Of a stretch of DNA of 46,068 nucleotides, positions 31,385 through 42,769 are shown in pieces. Under the pieces are notes generated by a model. That model ran no database searches. It was not told the DNA's origin and saw only the letters and a program-made list of their open reading frames with translations. Numbering within the stretch: the stretch's first letter is position 1; every line of letters begins with the position of its first letter. This stretch comes from Cylindrobasidium torrendii FP15055 ss-10 (taxonomy: Eukaryota > Basidiomycota > Agaricomycetes > Agaricales > Physalacriaceae), in assembly GCA_000934385.1 (NCBI GenBank), contig KN880623.1, positions 1-46,068 of the forward strand. The letters are read 5' to 3'. Made by a program: the position numbers and the translations under genes.

Positions 31385-32953
31385 ATGTCCAACGCACCTC
31401 TGTCTCCCGTCCCGTTCCACTATGCCGTCTGCCTCAACACTGAAGGTCTCGACCTCCTCAACGGCGCGTACACCGTTGCTGAAGAGCCCGTGTACGTCTC
31501 CCTCCCCGCTATTATGCTATCACTGACTCTAGCACAGCAACCTTCCCGTCGAGTCCGGCGGCGCCACTCTCCCTGTCGTGTTCTATCTCCGGACTGCCGA
31601 CGAAGCAGTCCAAGTCTATCGCGCTTCCACCCTCATCACCGTTGACGCCAGCCTCATATCTGAGTCGGTCGAAGATGTCGGCAAGCGCCAAGATGGTGTA
31701 TCGGATATCCTGTCCAAGCTCGACTCCAGCAAGGGACTGAAGTTTTTCGAGACCCTGTATGGCAGCCTGCCAGCAGTTTTCGTGGTCCTCGACGGCCCGT
31801 ATCGAGGCATTTTCCATGACCAGTGCGTGCTTCGCCTTTTCTTTTGACTTTCTTATTCAACCTCTCCAGGGAATGGGCTCGAATTGCTGTGCACCACAGC
31901 AGCGATGCACGGGTCGCGTATGCCATCAAGGGCGGGCGCACTGCTCTGCGTACCGCTATCAAGGTCTACACAAGCAACGGCATGTCGAATGGTCAACACG
32001 ACTCCTCGGATCTGCTTGCTTGGTCCCATGAAGTTCCTCTTGGCCACGTTGGTGCTCTTCCTGCCCACTCCCAGCCCATGCCTCCTGGTGCTCTTACTAC
32101 CCGAGGTGTCGTCATCCCTCCCGTCGCAGACGATGTCGCTCCTATTCGCGGAAACTTCCTCCGTGGACTTGCCGAGGCCTACCTCTATGTCTGGGACCTC
32201 GAGGGTGAGAAGAATGCACCCCTGCCGCCAACGATTCCCACCAAGCGTACCGCCGCAGAGCAGCCCACCGTGAACATTAAACGCGCCGCCCACCAGCAGC
32301 CCTCGACTCCGTTGGCACCTCAACAGATGTATGTCCTGCGCACGAAGACTTTCAAGAACGTCGCCATTCCGCAGCATGCCAAATCTGCCCGTCAGCAGCC
32401 TTCGACTCCGTCGCCGTCCCTCGTCAACAAGCAGGCTTCGACTCCGTTGCCTTCCCTCGTCAACCAGCAGGCTTCGACGCCGTCGCCGTCCCTCGTCAAC
32501 CAGCAGGCTTCGACGCCGTCGCCGTCCCTCGTCAACAAGCAGGCATCGTCTTCGCCACTCTTCGGGCGCAACATGTCCGACGTCAAAGCCCAGCAGCCGC
32601 CCCAAGCTGTCAGCGACATTTTCCTCACGTCGCCCAAGCCCGAGGCAACGCCTGTGCCGCCGCCTGTCTCGTCGTGGGTGTTCCCGATGCAGACACCTGG
32701 GATGAGCAGGAAGATAATCAACCACTACTTCAGCGTCCTTCCCCTCCCCGATATGATTCTTTTGTACATTCATCAGCACTACAAGTGCGAAGAGCACCTT
32801 TTCATTGTTTCTTTCCTTCAGAAAGCCGTAGCGTACAACGATACTGTCGAGGAGGTCCATGCCAAGCACAAGGAGCTGCCGCCGTTTTTCACCCGCCACA
32901 CGTTTGACTTGGCCGTTCGTGTTTACTTCATGGCTCTCGCCGATGCTCTGTAA
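31385..32953 (+). CDS. Hypothetical protein with 12-residue tandem repeats
   Basis: Exons 31385-31491, 31538-31822 and 31870-32953, with GTACGT and GTGCGT donors, give 491 residues. Residues 1-260 look globular (for example YAVCLNTEGLDLLNGAYTV, LKFFETLYGSLPAVFVVLDG and IRGNFLRGLAEAYLYVWDLE). A disordered linker contains repeats of QQASTPSPSLVN, and a helical C-terminal domain follows (LPLPDMILLYIHQHYKCEEH to FDLAVRVYFMALADAL). A TATA box stands at the right distance. I do not recognise either domain. It lies among genes near a KDZ transposase, but no direct link is visible. Confidence 0.7.
32393..32560 (+). repeat. 36-bp in-frame tandem repeat
   Basis: Four full units of 36 bases (32393-32428, 32429-32464, 32465-32500, 32501-32536) and a partial fifth encode QQ/KQ-ASTP-S/L-PSLVN. 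Units differ at a few bases only, so the array is recent and could vary in copy number between strains. Confidence 0.85.
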
Positions 32954-33428
32954 TGCTGTAGTGTAGTAATACTGTGTAAATCTTGTCGAGTATGATCTTT
33001 TGAAATGAATGTTGTTGTTGTTGTATGCACCCATAAATGTACGCCTCGCTCAAATGTCTGCACTTAGAGCTGAAGTCACCCTTGGCTTGTGGAACTTGTG
33101 TGGAACTTATGAACTTGCGAAATCGCGCATTATGCCCTCAAATCGGAACGTGTTCTGACTGAAATGAAATCGAGATTCGAACCGCAATGCTGGTCCCGCA
33201 CAGACTCCTCTCTACCACTGCTTCGGTCCAGCACGAAACGCGTCCATTTTGGCCCTTCGTCTAAGGGGGCCCCCTTGGGCAAAAGCTCAGTTCTGAGGAT
33301 CCTTTGACTTAGCAAAGAAATTTCGATTCTTGCACTTAGCCAAGAAATTCTGGCCTTCAATTCGAGTTGTATCTTCTTATGTAGCAAAATTTGGGAGAGG
33401 CCACTGGGCACTGCATAACGTACTAAAT
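32954..33428. other. Intergenic region between convergent genes
   Basis: Shared 3' flanks. A 12-base inverted repeat, AGGGGGCCCCCT, lies near 33265. No gene seen. Confidence 0.5.
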
Positions 33429-34091
33429 TCATAACTCGCCTGCAACTAACATACTCTTCATGTACCTAATGCCAATATCATATGCTCCTAATACGCCTTG
33501 TAGTCGTGCGCGCCATGAACGTACTTCCTGCGTTAACGCCATAGCGCGCGCCTCCCATGTGCCATCGTCGTCGCGGCTGAGTAAATTGTATGTGTCGAAC
33601 GTGACTTCCATCGCACGAAAGTATGGCTCCATCACATGTAGGATGGTGTTGAGGGTGCTGCACAGACTCTCCAGCGTGCCAGCGGTGCCAGCGGTGAGCA
33701 ATTCGAGGGTAGTGGAAAACCAGATGGCTACGTCGCCACCGAGAGAGGTAGAAATGACGCTATGAGTGTTCTTGAGAGTGCGATAGAGCACAGCAAGCTG
33801 GTGATTCGGCGGAACCGCGAACGTATTAGAGTCGTCGTGGTCCATCAACTCGCGCGGGGACAACACCGGCGCAGTCCATTTTATTGAGTTGGGAGGGCTA
33901 TATGCTCATGCTCGAAGTTAGTTGAGAGGTATGGGTACACGATTGGAAACGCACCTCTTTTCCACCTTTCTTCTGCGACGCGACTCCACATGTGTCTGCT
34001 CATAGCGAGCTCTTTTCTCGCGAGCAGCTTCTTTGGCGTGTGCAATGGTCGGATGTTTGCGCGGGCGACCTTTCTTGCGGGTGAAGACCAT
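33429..34091 (-). CDS. AT-hook protein
   Basis: Exons 34091-33955 and 33897-33429, joined across a 57 bp intron (GTGCGT donor), give 201 residues. The N terminus reads RKKGRPRKHPT, a classical AT-hook with the G-R-P core, which binds the minor groove of AT-rich DNA. A strongly basic helix follows (AAREKRARYEQTHVESRRRR). The rest is predicted helical without a recognised domain (LYRTLKNTHSVISTSLGG, LESLCSTLNTILHVMEPYFR). It should be a nuclear DNA-binding protein. It sits about 4.7 kb from the KDZ transposase and next to another gene with nuclear features. Confidence 0.7.
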
Positions 34092-34682
34092 GATAGGTGA
34101 GATCAAGAGCAACTTCCTCGGCCCGATATGTAAGGTCGGTCTCCCCGCTCGATAAGTCTTCTGAAGACGTTGCGTCGCGGGCCCATCGTGGAGTCCTCTA
34201 ACCTGGATAGAAATTTTTGTTTGAATTTTCTTTTTTTTTGGATGTAGGAATCATGTTTTTTCATCTTTGGCACCAACATGGTGAACATGAAGACGCCAAT
34301 CCCATAGCACTTGTTGTCCAAAGTTACGACCAAAAGTAGCGCCTCCGGGATCCGTTAAATATCCAAAAAACTTTGTCTGTGAGTGTACATAGCATGTATT
34401 CGAGGCGACGTATGTGGTCTAACTGAAATTTGCATTTATCTGACGCTTGCGAGGAATATTTCAGACATTTTCAAACGATTTATGGGAATCCGATCTGAGC
34501 GCAAGAACACCTTTCTGTTGACTTGTCGTGCATTCTCAGACTTCAACCACCACCACCACCTCAGGACTTAAGCACTGTACGTGCTATTGGCACATCCGCG
34601 TCGAAATGCTGTAGGTGATCGTGACCGTGTTTTATTATCTCCGCGGTTCTGTCATAGGTTGCTGACATGGCAAAAATTGCAG
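34092..34682. other. Intergenic region, divergent promoters
   Basis: Contains the unresolved first exon of the gene at 34683 and the promoter of the AT-hook gene. A likely intron acceptor with a GCTGACAT branch site precedes 34683. Otherwise nothing recognised. Confidence 0.4.
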
Positions 34683-37479
34683 CACAGCCACGAATCCGTC
34701 TTTGCCTCCCACTGCGCCCGATCTCGAGCAACAACAAGAGCCTGAGCCAGCATCTGCTCCAGCTGGAGATGAGAATCGACCACCCGAAGGTGAAGTCCTG
34801 CCACCTGAAGACCCGCCCGAAGACGAAGCGCTGCCGCCCGGGGATGAAGTCCCACTACCAGGACAGGATGACTCAGAGGACGACGATGGCCAAGTTGAAA
34901 ACCCTGGGGACAAGTGAGTGCTACAAACATTCATCCTCTCTTTTACTCAACGTCTATTTAGACAGTCACCAAAGCTGACGTTCAAGCGCGGCTGGGCTAA
35001 AGGACGCCGAACCACTTTCTTCGAGGACTACATGCCAGACTATGTATCTGCGCGGGCGCGCGGACCTCAGCAAGCTCGAGACTACGTTATCAACGTCACA
35101 AACGACTACTGTGCCCAATTTACTTGGTGGCTTGAGCCCCCCAAGGAGCCCACTGCCGAGGATCTCGCTATGACCGACAATGACCTCCCCCCCGGTGAGC
35201 TTGCCCTCAAAGATGCGAAACTCCAACGACTCCGCGTGGTACGTCAATTCTCTAGAAGCTTTTGCAGTAGGTATTAACTAATGCTAGGGCATACGGAATT
35301 TCCTCGAACGACTCAGTTCCACCGTTTCGCCTCTTGCAAAAATGTCGCCCTCACAGATCAAGAAGGACCCCGTCGGGTCCCTCCTCGCGAAGATTGGCAA
35401 CGCCAAGTGGGGCATCACCCGCGCCCGTACCGCTTACCAACTATGGTCCAAGGCAGGCTTCGATTCTGTCCGTGAAGGCGTCGACAAGACGGTGGCTGCG
35501 GCGAAACTCGACGCAAAGACGGAACGCATCAGCGTCGCAGCAGGCAGAACCAAGGCAGCCTTCGATAGCCTGCCTGCTTCCGAGCGACGAGTCTGGGAGC
35601 TGAAAGCCGAAGCTGAGAAGAAGCTGAACCAAGAACGTCGCGACTCGGCTAAGCAGCATGGAGGAGTGATATCGCATACATGTCTTGACCCAGAAGCTAC
35701 GCAAGAGTAAGTCATTGCTCATCTTTATTTCCAAGGTACTGAGCAAATCAAGGTTACTTGACGACCTAGTCAACAAGATCGACCCCCTCCTCCGAGGAAT
35801 CAGCATGCTGACCGGTGGAAACACACATTTCTACTGGGCGGGACCTGAGCCTCGACGAGGCGGACAGATTAATGTTCTTTCGTGCGTCGCAGACTTCATC
35901 TACGTCGCACTTACTGACCGATCCTTAGTGTACATGCTGGCAACAACAAGTCAGCGATTCCCCGTAATTTCTCAGAGGCTGGCGGGGCTGAGGCTGCCGG
36001 ACGTCGACGCGTGGCCGAGGCCACATTTGGTGATTTCGCACTACGATGCTATGGTGCGTTCTCAACTATATCCCTGCCGCAAGTGCTTAAACCACTCCAG
36101 ATGCCCAGCAGCAAGCCAAGCGAACTCTTCCTGGTGTCCCTCCGTGCACCGCCCCTCCTTCTTTCCTCCGTTATCGCCCCGTAACTTGGGAGCTTGGTGG
36201 CCCGGTCCCTGTCAATGCATTGCAAGTCACGGAATCGTCAGACCCGCTGCCTGCTACCCTACCAGGCCCTTCCTCAAACTTTTCACCTCCACCTGTCCCA
36301 TCCGCCGCTCCATCGAATCAAACGGGGCTCATCCAAATTGCTCCCAATACCTCCAAACGCAAGAAGACAACACCTGCTGTCGAGAAACCTCGCAAACGTC
36401 GTAGCCATCAGCGCGACAATGACTCTGACACGGAGAACGACGAGGAGCCTTGGAAGGCATTTAATTCCGATGGAAGTGGGGACGACGAGCCACCTAATAG
36501 GGCTCCTTACCAGCCCGGGACGCGTTCCAGCGGGCGGCTGTCCTCAGCTTCCAAGACCGTCAACAGCGTTGCATCACCGACCAATGCTATTGACGTCCCT
36601 CTTCCAACCTCGCCGGTGCCAATGGACATCGACCAGCCATTCACCGATCCGACAACTGACGAGGCTAGCAAGGATCTCGTCGAAGACATGGACACTGATG
36701 ATCCCACCACCGCCGCACCGGTAGAGCCAGAGGTGGTGGCTCAGCCACAACATGTCGAAGATGCTCTGCCTGAAGAGTCGACCGTCACCCCGCCTGGCCA
36801 AACAGTGGCAGCTCCGCCAACAAGCATCGCTCCTCGAACTTCAGCAAGAACGGCAGGTCGCGCAAGTGCCAAGAGCGCCGCATCACAAGTTGCTACCAAG
36901 GCCGCGTCGAAAGTCGCGACTAAGCCAAAGGTGACAGGCTCGAAGGTCACTCTCCCTGCATATATTACGGACGTTCAACCCATGTTCGCCAGCGTCAATG
37001 CACCGCACTGGACAGCTCTCATCCAGAAGTTCATTGAGTTCGAGGGCAGTCGCAAGTTTGCTGAGGGACGACTACAGGTCGGACACCGACCGGAGGTGGT
37101 CACAAAATGGACGGCAGCGCGCCGCCCCCATTACGCCGATGGAGTCCTTCCGAAGACGATGCCAGCAACGTTCCAGCTCGTCGAAGATGCATTCTGGGTC
37201 TGGTGGCGGTTTCTCCAGCCCCAATGGCGGAACACTTGCTCCAGCAACCGCAAGGGCGACATCAGCAAGAATCCGCTCACAAGTCGTGACCGCCAGGGCG
37301 TCGAGGACACATGGGACCGCCTTGATGTCTCTGGTCCACTCGGATTCATGAACATCATTGCCTACTTGTGCATGTGGGGCAAAAAGGTCAAAAAGGAACA
37401 GGCGGGAGAGGATGGCTGGAACGACGCGATCCAGGACGTGGCCTGGGTTCTCGATAACATGACATCTGCTGGTCGTTGA
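34683..37479 (+). CDS. Large nuclear-type protein with HMG-box-like segment; first exon not found
   Basis: Exons 34683-34913, 34962-35238, 35288-35706, 35753-35881, 35929-36053 and 36101-37479 join in phase and give 852 residues plus an unknown N terminus: an upstream stop without ATG shows that a first exon is missing from the model. The start is acidic and Pro/Glu-rich. Residues about 205-290 carry an HMG-box-like helix set (ARTAYQLWSK, then AFDSLPASERRVWELKAEAE). A long disordered middle holds a basic patch (TSKRKKTTPAVEKPRKRR). The last 170 residues form a compact Trp-rich domain (PHWTALIQKFIEFE, VEDAFWVWWRFLQPQWR, GLQ-free end WNDAIQDVAWVLDNM). From memory, similar C-terminal domains recur in mushroom genomes near transposons, but I cannot verify that. 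Probably nuclear. Confidence 0.65.
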
Positions 37480-37831
37480 TAGCTCACGTATGTATTTTTC
37501 TTGCGAGTTTTCTTGTTCTCTGCTGTACGTCGCTACCTGTAATTTCTGTTATCTGTGCTGTGTGTATTCTTGCTAATTGAGTCTTATTTGCCGCGCCCTT
37601 GGTCCTCAAATCAACGACACGTTTGGGGTCTTTGTCTAAGGTCGGTATTGCGTCTGTTCAAAGGAACGGCGTTCGGTTGTCAAATGGCATTCGAAGGTGT
37701 AACCTACATTTTTGGAAGTCCACTAATAAAGTAAAGGCTGCCACAAAGTGTATTGAGTAGCTGACGGCTTAACTGCGCCAAGGATTCTCATTTAACCCAG
37801 GTCAGCATTCCCTTTCCCTCAGTCCACCACC
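37480..37831. other. Intergenic region
   Basis: About 350 bases of T-rich 3' flank and upstream region of the next gene. Nothing recognised. Confidence 0.5.
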
Positions 37832-38555
37832 ATGAGCGACAATTTTGAATTCCCCGATCCCCCCATGCTCGACGTCGTTCTTAGCGACGCTCTCAAGACA
37901 GCCCTCGCCGAAGGCGCCAATCTGAACAGCTTCGCCCACTATGATCCGTTCTGCCGTCATCCTCCTACCTGCCGCGCTAGGCAAGACGCACACTATCCGC
38001 GCACTCCGCCGTCGTCGGTTGACCCGTCCGTGGCCTTTGGGACCAACAACGACGACAACCCTCCCCCGCTCGAGGGCGAAAGCACTTGGGTGCCACCTGT
38101 TGCTCAACTCGAACAGCCTCCCTGCCCTTGGATCTCGACATCTCACCCAGACAATGGCGAGAGTGTCGAGCGCATTTGGTCGTACATGCGAACGGCGCAA
38201 CTTGGGAAAGAGAAGGAGATGGAGATTCACCAAGATAAGGATGGTGCGTACAGTCGATTTGAGCTCTCTCATTTGCTGATTATTTTTTGAAGCGGCCAAA
38301 GACGTCGAGGACGACCCACAGTCGGGATGGTCTCTCTTTACTCAGCCTCAGTACGTCTGCCTTATCGTTATCCTTAGCACATCTAACGGTTTTAGCAGGG
38401 CTTCGTGTATGACGGCGGTTATGATGCCATTCAAGGCGGCATTTGCTCGCGTATCCGGCCTGTTTGAACGAGACGCTGCGCAGAATAATTACACCTTCAT
38501 TTACCCCATCAAGATTTTTCTGGGCAGCGAGTTCGACAGCGTTGAGAACATGTAG
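37832..38555 (+). CDS. Hypothetical protein of 208 residues
   Basis: Exons 37832-38243, 38293-38350 and 38399-38555, with GTGCGT and GTACGT donors, close in frame. The protein begins MSDNFEFPDPPMLDVVLSDA and is acidic and Pro-rich in the middle. Its C-terminal part looks folded (ASCMTAVMMPFKAAFARVSG, then YTFIYPIKIFLGSEFDSVE). No domain is recognised. It ends only 242 bases before the KDZ transposase start and has the same orientation, so it may belong to the element. Confidence 0.65.
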
Positions 38556-38797
38556 ACAGAGGTGATATCGAAGTATTGTATAAACATGTATATATCTTGA
38601 GGTTTGGGATGAAATACTGTTTTGTGTGCTTGTGCTATGTACCGAGTGGAATGAGAACACTAGCGAGTCAAGCACCTTGGAGGGCGCGCGGCTCGCCACA
38701 TATGAAATGATGAATGTTGAAACGTTGACACGGCATAACCTGCCGGACGTGTTTGACGCGTGACATCGGGTTCTGTTTAGATTTACTCTTTTCACTT

Positions 38798-41700
38798 ATG
38801 ACTGGCAAACACGGCACGAAAAGACGACTTTGGCGGTCTGACGATGATTACTTCGATGCGCAGAGTGTACAAGCGCGAAGTATTGGGATATCCAGTGACG
38901 GGCGACGTATAAAGACAACCGTGAACAGGATTTGCGCGCGTGTTGAGGACTCTGCACGCACCGACTGGCAGCATTGCTTCCAGCCCTCAATAGCAGATCA
39001 ACAGTACCTCCCACAGGGAAGAAAACGATATGTCAACTCCGTGTGTATGCAGTCGCGCCTCTGCTCGAAAACTTTCTGACGCGTTATGTAGGATCACAAC
39101 ATCCGGACGTGGGTATCAGACGGGAGACCTCAGGAGTATCTTGAGCAACTCATGTACCGCGAGGGAAGGCGCGGTCTGAACGCAACATGCACAAGATGTC
39201 CACCTGGCCGACTTGGAGACGCGGTTTATCGCTGCAGGGACTGTTTTCACTCCGGTGTTTACTGCAGAGATTGCTTTCGAGATGCACACTCAAACCTGCC
39301 GTGCCATCGCGGCGAGGTGCGTGTTGTGCACATTCTTCTGAACGTCCGCTTATACCCTTCCAGTTTTTCAATGGCTCCTTCTTCGAACGTGTACTTCCCG
39401 CCGACCTCGGCGTCCAGCTTTGCGTCGGACACGACGATGGAACACGCTGCTCTGTCGGCTCTGTTCAACCCCATTTCACCATTCTTGACACCACCGGGAT
39501 CTATGTGCTTGATATCCTTTTCTGCAGGTGCGAGAAATCGCAGCCTGAGCGAACACAACTGCTTCGCGCGGGACTCTTCCCATCTACGTCGCGCCGTCCA
39601 CGTACGGCGGCGACATTCACCCTTCTTGAGGAGCACGACCACTTGGCCAGCCACGGAAAAATGTCTCCCTATGAACATTATAACGCTCTCCAGCAAATGA
39701 CCGATGCATGGGGCATCAGCATTCCAAAGGTGTGTAGAATCCATAATGTGGTTCAAATGTGTACTCAACTTGATTTCAGTCGAAGTATAAGCCTTGGTTG
39801 CGTATCACGAGAAAGCATGGTTACATGTTACTTATGAAGCGTGCTGGGCGCGGGTGCGAGGAAAACGGTGTTGCGACGACATCTGGTGGGCAGCTCGCTA
39901 TTCTGTGCCCTGCTTGCCCACGAGAAGGCGTGAACATCCCTCCGAACTGGCAGACGCTCCCACCAGCAGAAAGGTTCGCACTTTGTCCACCAGTTCGCCA
40001 GCACAAATACTCATTATTATCCAGACAGCGTTACATGCTCATCCTTATGATGGATGCGAATTTTCGCTTGTCAAATATACGACGATCCAGCACCCTCGAT
40101 CCCGGATTAGGAACTGGGCTGGCTTACTTGGTCGAAAGTTCGGCATACCAAGAGCATTATTCCAAGTACAAGGCTCAGACTGACGTGAGCGCGCTATCAT
40201 TTGGAGAAAGATAGTCAGCTCACGCTAGTACCAGATCAGCACCTGCAGTGGCTTCAAAACACTGGAGATGGCAGAGAAGAAGGACGCTACGGGCTTACGC
40301 TCAACGGGATTGTGTATGTGTGCCTGCGCGCGACATGAAATGATTCGACCTCAAGGAGTTGGCGACCTACAGAAAGGGGAACGGTACGCAGATCTTTTGA
40401 CGCCCGATAGAGTACTTAGCGATTCCCTCCAGCTATTGTAACATGGACTACATTGCCATGTCCGCAGCGCTTCGCGTCAAGCTGGACCGCTTCTACTCCT
40501 ACGATGTCGCCTGCCAATGGTGCATCAATCTGACGGATCGCCTTAAAGACATACCCACACATCTCCGCCCCTTACCAGGTGTGAAACTCAGCTACGGAGT
40601 GCCCAAATGCCACGCCAAAGGGCATATCCTGGCCTGCCAGTGTTGCTTTTCGATGGGGCTTCAACTTGGAGTGGGGAACACCGACGGCGAAGGTATCGAG
40701 CGCGTCTGGGCCGGTATCAATCATTCGGCGGCATCAACCAAAGAGTCGCTCCCGGGGCATCGACATGATGCTCTCGACCGGCGCATGGCGACGCATAACT
40801 GGGAGAAGCTCACTCGTTTGGGTACGTGTAGCCTCATTTCTCAGTCTATAGTCCTCGATTAAGGGAATGTATAGGCAAACGTCTGCATGGTAGCTTGACA
40901 AAAGCAATTTCCTGCTACGAGGCTCAGCTCGCCGACTTCGAAGACTTCAGTGTCAAGATCAGCAACTCGCAGCTCGACAAGTGGGAAAAGTCAGCCTCGG
41001 ACTGGGAGCAGGGACTGACTGGGGATCGGAAATCAACAACTCCCTACTGGCGCGAGCGCGAATGTAGGTTTTTCGAATGAATTTGGTACAACCAGACCGC
41101 TGATGATCAAGCAGATGTTCGCGAGAAGGAGCTGATCAATGCGCTCAATGAAGAGGATCGCAAGTCTGGAAACGAGGCCATTCACGACATTAATGTCGTT
41201 GGATTTCTGGCTATCGGCCTCAAAATCGAGAATAATCAGTATGTTGCTCGTTTCCAGATTTAATCAAGCTAACGAGTTCTTCAGGCGTGATATTGTCAAC
41301 CTGTTGACCTGCGAAGACAAAGACGCCAGTCACATCGTCGACGAGATTCAGAACAAACGTCTCACGATGAAGCGGATGTTACAGGAGTTCCGGTCGGTAC
41401 AACAAACATACATGCCCTTCTTAGCAACACTTCTGGCGGCTCGCGCGGGCGAAAGGGAGGGCGACATCGAAACCGAACGGCTCTACTTACCATCTGCATT
41501 ACCAGCACGCCTCCGCGACCGCTGCTTGGACGCCGCCGCTGCCAAAGAGGATCGAATGCGAGAGACTCAGTGCTTTACCGCGCTTGAGGAGATTCGTGCC
41601 GTTCAGCGTGCAGTATCACAAGTGAGGACCTTCAAGACGCGAAACGTCCGAGGCACGAAGAGGTCGGGACGGTCGTTTGACCTTATCAAGAGGCTAAGTC

Positions 41701-42476
41701 TTAAAGGCAAGGCCGCTGCTGGAAAGTATCGTGCGGCGCATGGTGCTTTGACGAACCTGCGCGGACAAGGGGAATGGATGTTGTTATTGCGACAGCTGGA
41801 TGATAAAGACATACGAGGACTGTCCAGCGAGGTCTTTGCAGACGAGCTGTCCGGCATCGATTACGAGGACGCGCCTGCGTCGGCTGGCGAAAAGCGGAAA
41901 CGCCTTGGAACTGGCAAGGGAATGAAGCCAGCCGATGTTCTGCTCGGCGGCAACAATTTCCTGATGTCGTGGATATGGATGGTTGACGGAGCGTTGGAGA
42001 CTTCCGGCGAGGATGAACTAAACGGGGTCATTCGAGTTGAATGGCTCAAATGCCGTGCACGAGTCGCGCGCGCATCCGAGGAGATGGAGCTGTTGCGGGA
42101 TGAACGAGCTCGGACATTGGCTTCGCTTGAGTACGAGGCAAAGGAGTGGGACCAACGGATGAGTGGATGGAGTGGTATCGACCCAGCGCTGGCTGATGGC
42201 ATCGCCGCCTATAGTGCCAAGCAAGCTTACGGCCGACGGCGTTTAGCTGACCATTTCAAGGCTATGTGGATGGTCGACGCACCTGCGAAAGCTGCCCGCG
42301 TGCTGGATCGTATCGACGTGGAGGAGCCTGACTTGACCGACGACGAGAACGAGGAGGAGGCTGCACCCGCATCTGCATTACAAGGGCCTTTGCCAGGGCT
42401 TCGTGAGCAGCTTACAGACAGCACCGCCCATGTACAGTACACATTACTCACTCCACAGACATTCAATAGCAGTTAG
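38798..42476 (+). CDS. KDZ-family transposase with CxC2-type cysteine cluster
   Basis: Ten exons: 38798-39040, 39092-39316, 39364-39729, 39780-39973, 40025-40184, 40235-40383, 40433-40821, 40875-41063, 41115-41238 and 41285-42476. They sum to 1077 codons without a stop. Residues 100-260 hold a cysteine cluster (CTRCPPGRLG, YRCRDC, YCRDC) followed by the FTILDTTGIYVLDILFCRC block, the CxC2-like module known to precede KDZ transposases. The RNase-H-like core follows: LMMDANFRL near residue 353 (first Asp), FYSYDVACQW near 470 (second Asp), VPKCHAKGHILACQ, then GNTDGEGIERVWAGIN near 530 (Glu) and the TKESLPGHRHDALD tail. The C-terminal third is helical. KDZ elements (Kyakuja/Dileera/Zisupton) are cut-and-paste transposons common in basidiomycetes. 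All catalytic residues I can identify are present, so it may be active. The exon 4/5 intron is 51 bases and in frame, so that junction is inferred from spacing. Confidence 0.88.
38798..42476 (+). mobile_element. KDZ DNA transposon, coding part; termini not found
   Basis: The transposase marks the element. I looked for inverted repeats in the 33.2-34 kb, 37.5-38.8 kb and 42.5-42.7 kb flanks and found none that I would defend. The true limits may include the genes to the left. Confidence 0.6.
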
Positions 42477-42769
42477 TTAGCCATGTACACCTGACTTGCA
42501 GCAATGGCAGCGAAATTTGGACTTGTACTACCCGATTAGGTCAATACTTTGCCAAAAATTAGTTTTCATTGATTGCCCCTGTGAAATATACTTAAGTGCA
42601 AATTGAATATACTGATATTTAGACCTTGAAGCACATATTGGCCCATAGATCTCTCCCAAGAGGGGGTGCCCCGGTCCAGTGATGATATCCTCTGAAACAG
42701 GGTCAAATCAAGTGAGTACAAACAGTCCGATCTGGAAACTCGTGTGTGTGAATAACCACTGGAGGAGGG

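Noticed and set aside
31853..33034. A 393-codon reverse-strand frame opposite the 31385-32953 gene
   Set aside because: It is the shadow of the repeat-bearing gene: Arg/Asp-rich and repetitive. The forward gene has splice sites, a TATA box and sensible codon use.
33160..33215. A GGTTCGAATC-like sequence on the reverse strand, as in a tRNA T arm
   Set aside because: No matching acceptor stem, D arm or anticodon arm could be found around it.
33255..42680. Possible inverted repeat ends for the KDZ element (GGGGGCCCCCTTGGG near 33265 and a C/G-rich word near 42660)
   Set aside because: The match is short, gapped and of low complexity. It does not stand out from chance.
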